A stretch of DNA of 18,979 nucleotides from an uncultured Collinsella sp. (GTDB taxonomy: Bacteria; Actinomycetota; Coriobacteriia; Coriobacteriales; Coriobacteriaceae). A program made the position numbers and the translations under genes. The DNA lies in contig URBM01000018.1 in assembly GCA_900545995.1 (NCBI GenBank), positions 1 through 18,979 of the forward strand, written 5' to 3'. The stretch's first letter is position 1; every line of letters starts with the position of its first letter. The notes below the pieces were generated by a model. That model did not search any database. It had not been told where the DNA came from and was given only the letters and a program-made list of their open reading frames with translations. This document shows, one piece after another, positions 15,196-18,979 of the stretch.

Positions 15196-16119
15196 GTGGA
15201 AGCACAGGAAACCCCCCAGATTGAGCAGGAGACCCGGGTGCCCAAAAAGCGTGAGTTGGCGTTGGTGTCGCGCAGCACCTATCTTAAGGAGAAGGCGCTG
15301 CAGTGGATCTTCTTTGCCTGCGCGTTCTTGGCGGTCGTCACCGTCATCCTGATTTTTGTCTTTACCACGTACTCGGCGCTGCCGGTCTTTACCGACATCG
15401 GCCTGGCGGACTTCTTTAGCTTTACATGGGCACCCTCTGAGGGCCACTACGGCATTATGTCGCTGCTGGCGGGTTCTGGTCTGGTGACTGTCGGTGCGCT
15501 CGCCATGGGTGTGCCCCTGGGTGTGGGCACGGCTGTGTATCTGGTCGAGATCGCCAGCAAGCGCGTGCGCAGGCTCATCAGCCCCGCCGTCGACCTGCTG
15601 GCGGGCATCCCCTCCATCATCTACGGCTTCTTTGGCATGGTCATCATCCGTCCGTTTATCGCGCAGCTGACCGGCGGTCTTGGCTTTGGCGCGCTGACGG
15701 CGTGGTTCGTGCTCGCCATCATGATTGTTCCCACCATCACCACGCTCACCATCGATGCCCTCAATTCCATTCCCATGGGCTTTCGCGAGGCATCCTATGC
15801 CATGGGTGCCACCAAGTGGCAGACCATCTACAAAGTCGTGCTGCCTGCAGCCAAGTTGGGTATCGTCGATGCGATTGTCTTGGGCATGGGTCGCGCCATC
15901 GGTGAGACCATGGCCGTGCTCATGGTCGTGGGCAACGCCCCGGTCATTCCGGATAGCATCTCGAGCCCTATCTCAACGCTCACGAGTCAGATCGCGCTCG
16001 ATATGAGTTATTCCTCGGGCCTGCACCGCTCGGCTCTGTTTGGCATGGGCGTTGTCCTGTTTATCATCTCCGCTGCACTGGTGGGTATCGTCCGCCTGAT
16101 TTCCAAGAAGAGGGGGTAG
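15196..16119 (+). CDS. pstC: Phosphate ABC transporter permease PstC
   Basis: PstC is one of the two membrane permeases that form the phosphate channel with PstA, powered by PstB. From GTG 15196 it is 307 aa. A charged N-tail of about 35 residues precedes a first membrane helix at about 37-60, with further helices from about 88 to the C-terminus. The ABC permease coupling loop EASYAMGATKWQTIYKVVLP is at 198-217, and MGRAIGETMAV follows, as in Pst permeases. The start is 1 nt after the pstS stop. Use of GTG 15187 would give three more residues and an 8-nt overlap. pstA follows after 3 nt. Confidence 0.94.
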   Translation: MEAQETPQIEQETRVPKKRELALVSRSTYLKEKALQWIFFACAFLAVVTVILIFVFTTYSALPVFTDIGLADFFSFTWAPSEGHYGIMSLLAGSGLVTVGALAMGVPLGVGTAVYLVEIASKRVRRLISPAVDLLAGIPSIIYGFFGMVIIRPFIAQLTGGLGFGALTAWFVLAIMIVPTITTLTIDALNSIPMGFREASYAMGATKWQTIYKVVLPAAKLGIVDAIVLGMGRAIGETMAVLMVVGNAPVIPDSISSPISTLTSQIALDMSYSSGLHRSALFGMGVVLFIISAALVGIVRLISKKRG

Positions 16120-16122
16120 GCT

Positions 16123-17028
16123 ATGTCCGATTCCGTTGACACGACGGTCGATACGACCTCGTCGCGCGAGCGCATCAAGCGTGCCCTTTCCCATGGCAAG
16201 AAGGGCCGCATCAACAAGGACCTCTCCAACAAGATCATGCTCGGCGTGTTTCGCGCCGCGGCCTATATCACCACGCTGGTGCTGATCGCCATCATCGCCT
16301 ACGTGGTCATCAACGGCCTGCCGCATATCTCGCTCGACTTTATCTTTGGCTGGCCGCAGGGCGTCAACGCCGAAGGCGGCATTTGGCCCACGATCGTCTC
16401 GACCATCTACGTGACGGCGCTCGCCATGCTCATCTGCACGCCGGTTGCCGTCCTGGCTGCGGTCTATCTGGCCGAATATGCCAAGCAGGGCAAGATTGTC
16501 GACATCATTCGCTATGCTGCCGATGCCTTGGCCTCGGTACCCTCCATCGTTATGGGCCTCTTTGGCTACGCCTTTTTTGTCGAGGCTATGGGCCTGGGCC
16601 TTTCGATGGTCTCGGCCGCTCTGGCGCTCGCGCTCTTGATGCTTCCCATCGTCATGCGCACCACCGAAGAAGCCATTCGCGCCGTTCCGCGCTATATCCG
16701 TTGGGGCGCGTACGGCCTGGGCGCTACCAAGTGGCAGGTCGTCTCCAAGATCGTGCTTCCTTCGGCCTTTGGCCGCATTGCCACGGGCATCGTCCTTGCC
16801 ATCGGCCGTGCCATCGGCGAGACCGCCGTGGTGCTCTACACCATGGGCCAGGCCATCAATCTACCTATTTCGCCGCTCGATTCCGGTCGTCCCATGACCG
16901 TTCACCTGTACCTGCTTGCCAACGACGGCATCAACATGAACGCAGCCTACGGCACCGCGCTCTTGCTGATGGTGATCATTTTGGCCTTCAACCTGTTTGC
17001 GCGCTTCCTGTCGCGCAAGCGTCGCTAG
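16123..17028 (+). CDS. pstA: Phosphate ABC transporter permease PstA
   Basis: PstA is the second permease subunit of the PstSCAB transporter. The 301 aa protein has a Thr/Ser-rich and then basic N-tail of about 40 residues. A first helix lies at about 44-64, and an extracytoplasmic loop includes FGWPQGVNAEGGIWPT. Four or five more helices follow. The coupling loop is GAYGLGATKWQVVSKIVLP (195-213), followed by IGRAIGETAVVLYT. The MTVHLYLLANDG segment near the end is common in PstA and helps separate it from PstC. The ATG has AGGGGG at 16111-16116, 6 nt upstream, overlapping the pstC end. pstB follows after 12 nt. Confidence 0.95.
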   Translation: MSDSVDTTVDTTSSRERIKRALSHGKKGRINKDLSNKIMLGVFRAAAYITTLVLIAIIAYVVINGLPHISLDFIFGWPQGVNAEGGIWPTIVSTIYVTALAMLICTPVAVLAAVYLAEYAKQGKIVDIIRYAADALASVPSIVMGLFGYAFFVEAMGLGLSMVSAALALALLMLPIVMRTTEEAIRAVPRYIRWGAYGLGATKWQVVSKIVLPSAFGRIATGIVLAIGRAIGETAVVLYTMGQAINLPISPLDSGRPMTVHLYLLANDGINMNAAYGTALLLMVIILAFNLFARFLSRKRR

Positions 17029-17040
17029 TTAAGGAGTCCC

Positions 17041-17844
<804 letters not shown>

Positions 17845-17936
17845 TCGGTGCGACTAGTCCCAAGCTGATCGGACCTGGTCCGGTGTATATTCACTGTGCG
17901 GGCGGCATGACCGCACCCAACTGATTGGAGTGAACC
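17845..17936 (+). promoter_or_regulatory. phoU leader with stacked palindromes and possible promoter
   Basis: In 92 nt there is an 8-bp palindrome GACTAGTC (17852-17859) and a perfect CGGACC-T-GGTCCG (17870-17882). The near-palindrome GTGTATATTCAC (17883-17894) contains a -10-like TATATT (17886-17891). A hairpin follows with stem GTGCGG (17896-17901) and CCGCAC (17911-17916). CTGATCGG occurs at 17841-17848 and 17865-17872, with a variant CTGATTGG at 17921-17928. No convincing -35 is visible. The layout suggests a separately controlled phoU transcript or an mRNA processing site. Confidence 0.4.
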
Positions 17937-18794
17937 ATGCGCAAACTGTTTTCCCGTCAGCTCGTCGAGGCCCGTCACGAGATGCTGAGCATCTATGAGG
18001 CCGTCGATCTGGCCCTCCACGATGCCGTTAAGGCCTATGTGACCGACGACCGCAAGCTCGCCACCAAGACCAAGAAGCGCACGCTTTCGATTGACGCGCG
18101 CTGCGCTAACCTGGAGGCCGTGTGCTACAACCTGATCGCCACGCAGTCACCGGTCGCCTCCGACTTCCGCTTGCTGCAGACGATTATCTACGTCGACTTT
18201 AACCTGCAGCGCATGACCGATAAGGTTCGCCAGATCTGCCGCGCCACGCGTCATATGATCAAGGCCGACATCTCGCTGCCCCAGGAGCTCGTCGGTACGG
18301 TCGAGGCCGAGGCTGAGGCCGTCTACCAGGTGCTGGGCTCTTCGCTTTCTGCGCTCGTCACTAACGACATGTCCATCATCTGCAGCCTGGCCGTCGAGGA
18401 CGAGCCGGTGCATGCGGCGTACGAGAAGTTCTTCCGCACCTTTAACCGCATGGACACGGGCGATTTTATGGACGACGACAGCAACTATGACGACCTGCGC
18501 CGCGCCATCATGGTTTCGCGCTACCTCGATCGCATCGCCTCGATTTCCATCGATGCCGCCTGCCGCCTGACCTTCCTGTTGACTGGTCAGCGCATGAATG
18601 CCGGCGATATCGCCCGCACTGATGAGGATGAGCTCGAGAGCATGCGCGTGCCTTCGGGCGAGGGTGTTATCATGAGGCCCGCCGTCGACGCTCGCTACGT
18701 TGCCAAGGTGCCCGCTAACGAGGTCAGCGAGGGTCTTCGCTACCTGCTCGATCATCTTGAGGATGAGGACGATGGCGAGGACGACGAGGAGTAA
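17937..18794 (+). CDS. phoU: PhoU-family phosphate signalling regulator with acidic C-terminal extension
   Basis: PhoU is a cytosolic protein of two three-helix bundles that restrains the phosphate response by coupling Pst activity to a sensor kinase. This 285 aa protein has the usual PhoU start, with LIATQSPVASDFRLLQTIIY at 66-85 and a second repeat at about 165-218. It exceeds the usual 215-235 aa by a C-terminal extension of about 65 residues ending in an acidic run from Glu275. The family's E/DxxxD metal motifs are altered in both halves: QRMTD (91-95) and DRIAS (198-202). The ribosome binding site is TTGGAGTG, about 5 nt from the ATG. A partner kinase gene such as phoR or senX3 is not in the window. 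Confidence 0.88.
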   Translation: MRKLFSRQLVEARHEMLSIYEAVDLALHDAVKAYVTDDRKLATKTKKRTLSIDARCANLEAVCYNLIATQSPVASDFRLLQTIIYVDFNLQRMTDKVRQICRATRHMIKADISLPQELVGTVEAEAEAVYQVLGSSLSALVTNDMSIICSLAVEDEPVHAAYEKFFRTFNRMDTGDFMDDDSNYDDLRRAIMVSRYLDRIASISIDAACRLTFLLTGQRMNAGDIARTDEDELESMRVPSGEGVIMRPAVDARYVAKVPANEVSEGLRYLLDHLEDEDDGEDDEE

Positions 18795-18830
18795 GTAACC
18801 CCGTTCGTCGAAAGATTGAAATACCTAAGT

Positions 18831-18864
18831 GAGCGCGGCCTTGCACATGCGGGGCCGCGCTCTT
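18831..18864 (+). terminator. Hairpin terminator after phoU
   Basis: GAGCGCGGCC (18831-18840) and GGCCGCGCTC (18853-18862) form a perfect 10-bp GC-rich stem with a 12-nt loop, 36 nt after the phoU stop. The following T-run is poor (TT, then GCGTTA), so efficiency is uncertain, but its position at the end of the pst operon fits. Confidence 0.65.
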
Positions 18865-18896
18865 GCGTTAGCATGGGACTACTTGTTTGGCTGTCA

Positions 18897-18903
18897 GCGG
18901 AGG
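18897..18903 (+). promoter_or_regulatory. Ribosome binding site of the truncated 3'-end gene
   Basis: GCGGAGG lies 9 nt before ATG 18913 and supports a real gene start in the last bases before the adapter. Confidence 0.5.
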
Positions 18904-18912
18904 CGATTAGCA

Positions 18913-18947
18913 ATGGATAACTATTTGGACTTGATGCGCGCTCGCCG
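18913..18947 (+). CDS. Start of a new gene, cut off by adapter; possibly a nitroreductase
   Basis: The ATG follows a good ribosome binding site. The only native codons read MDNYLDLMRAR, with the next codon probably Arg. A short hydrophobic helix followed by RARR resembles the N-terminus of FMN nitroreductase-family proteins, where it is usually followed by SIRKF or similar. Eleven residues cannot prove this. The rest of the gene is missing because the sequence turns into Nextera adapter at 18948. It lies after the pst operon terminator and is probably a separate transcription unit. Confidence 0.4.
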
Positions 18948-18979
18948 CTGTCTCTTATACACATCTGACGCTGCCGACG
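18948..18979 (+). other. Nextera/Tn5 sequencing adapter (artefact)
   Basis: Positions 18948-18966 are the 19-bp Tn5 mosaic end as used in Nextera libraries (CTGTCTCTTATACACATCT). Positions 18967-18979 (GACGCTGCCGACG) continue as the reverse complement of the Nextera Read 1 transposase adapter, lacking only its final base. This is untrimmed read-through at a contig end and not genomic sequence. On the - strand it translates as MCIRDS, a familiar adapter-derived peptide. Confidence 0.98.

Noticed and set aside
18752..18964. 70-codon - strand frame beginning MCIRDS
   Set aside because: Its first residues come from the Nextera adapter and the rest is antisense to the phoU end and the terminator.

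Overview
The window is GC-rich bacterial DNA with every gene on the + strand. It carries the second half of a division and cell wall (dcw) cluster, then a complete high-affinity phosphate uptake (pst) operon. The gene order has ftsQ directly followed by ftsZ with no ftsA. Together with the base composition and protein style this points to an actinobacterium, most likely class Coriobacteriia (Collinsella-like). That assignment is inference, because there is no rRNA or other marker here. The right end is 32 bases of Nextera/Tn5 sequencing adapter, so the window looks like a whole short-read contig, probably from a metagenome or draft assembly; real sequence stops at about 18947.

Region 1 (1-13405): ftsI (class B PBP), murF, mraY, murD, ftsW, murG, murC, murB, ftsQ and ftsZ. 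These make the UDP-MurNAc peptides (MurB, MurC, MurD, MurF), lipid I (MraY) and lipid II (MurG), polymerise and crosslink septal peptidoglycan (FtsW, FtsI), and build the divisome (FtsQ, FtsZ). Most neighbours overlap or lie within a few bases. Larger gaps occur before murF (125 nt), before murC (97 nt) and before ftsZ (198 nt) and may hold internal promoters. murE is missing from its usual place between ftsI and murF. A strong intrinsic terminator follows ftsZ.

Region 2 (13406-18870): pgeF (peptidoglycan editing factor, YlmD/YfiH family) overlaps pstS by 4 nt and is followed by pstC, pstA, pstB and phoU. This places a wall-quality enzyme at the head of a phosphate-uptake operon. The pgeF leader has an 11-bp-period direct repeat that resembles a PHO box, plus two palindromes. 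phoU has its own palindrome-rich 92-nt leader. A 10-bp hairpin terminator follows phoU.

Region 3 (18871-18979): a ribosome binding site and the first 11-12 codons of a new gene (possibly a nitroreductase), cut off by adapter.

No mobile element, CRISPR array, tRNA or rRNA was seen, and I found no clearly new multi-gene system. The points most worth a second look are the pgeF-pst linkage and its PHO-box-like repeat, a duplicated short motif in the FtsW cytoplasmic tail, the long repetitive FtsQ N-tail in a cluster lacking ftsA, and a PhoU with degenerate metal motifs and a long acidic C-terminal extension.
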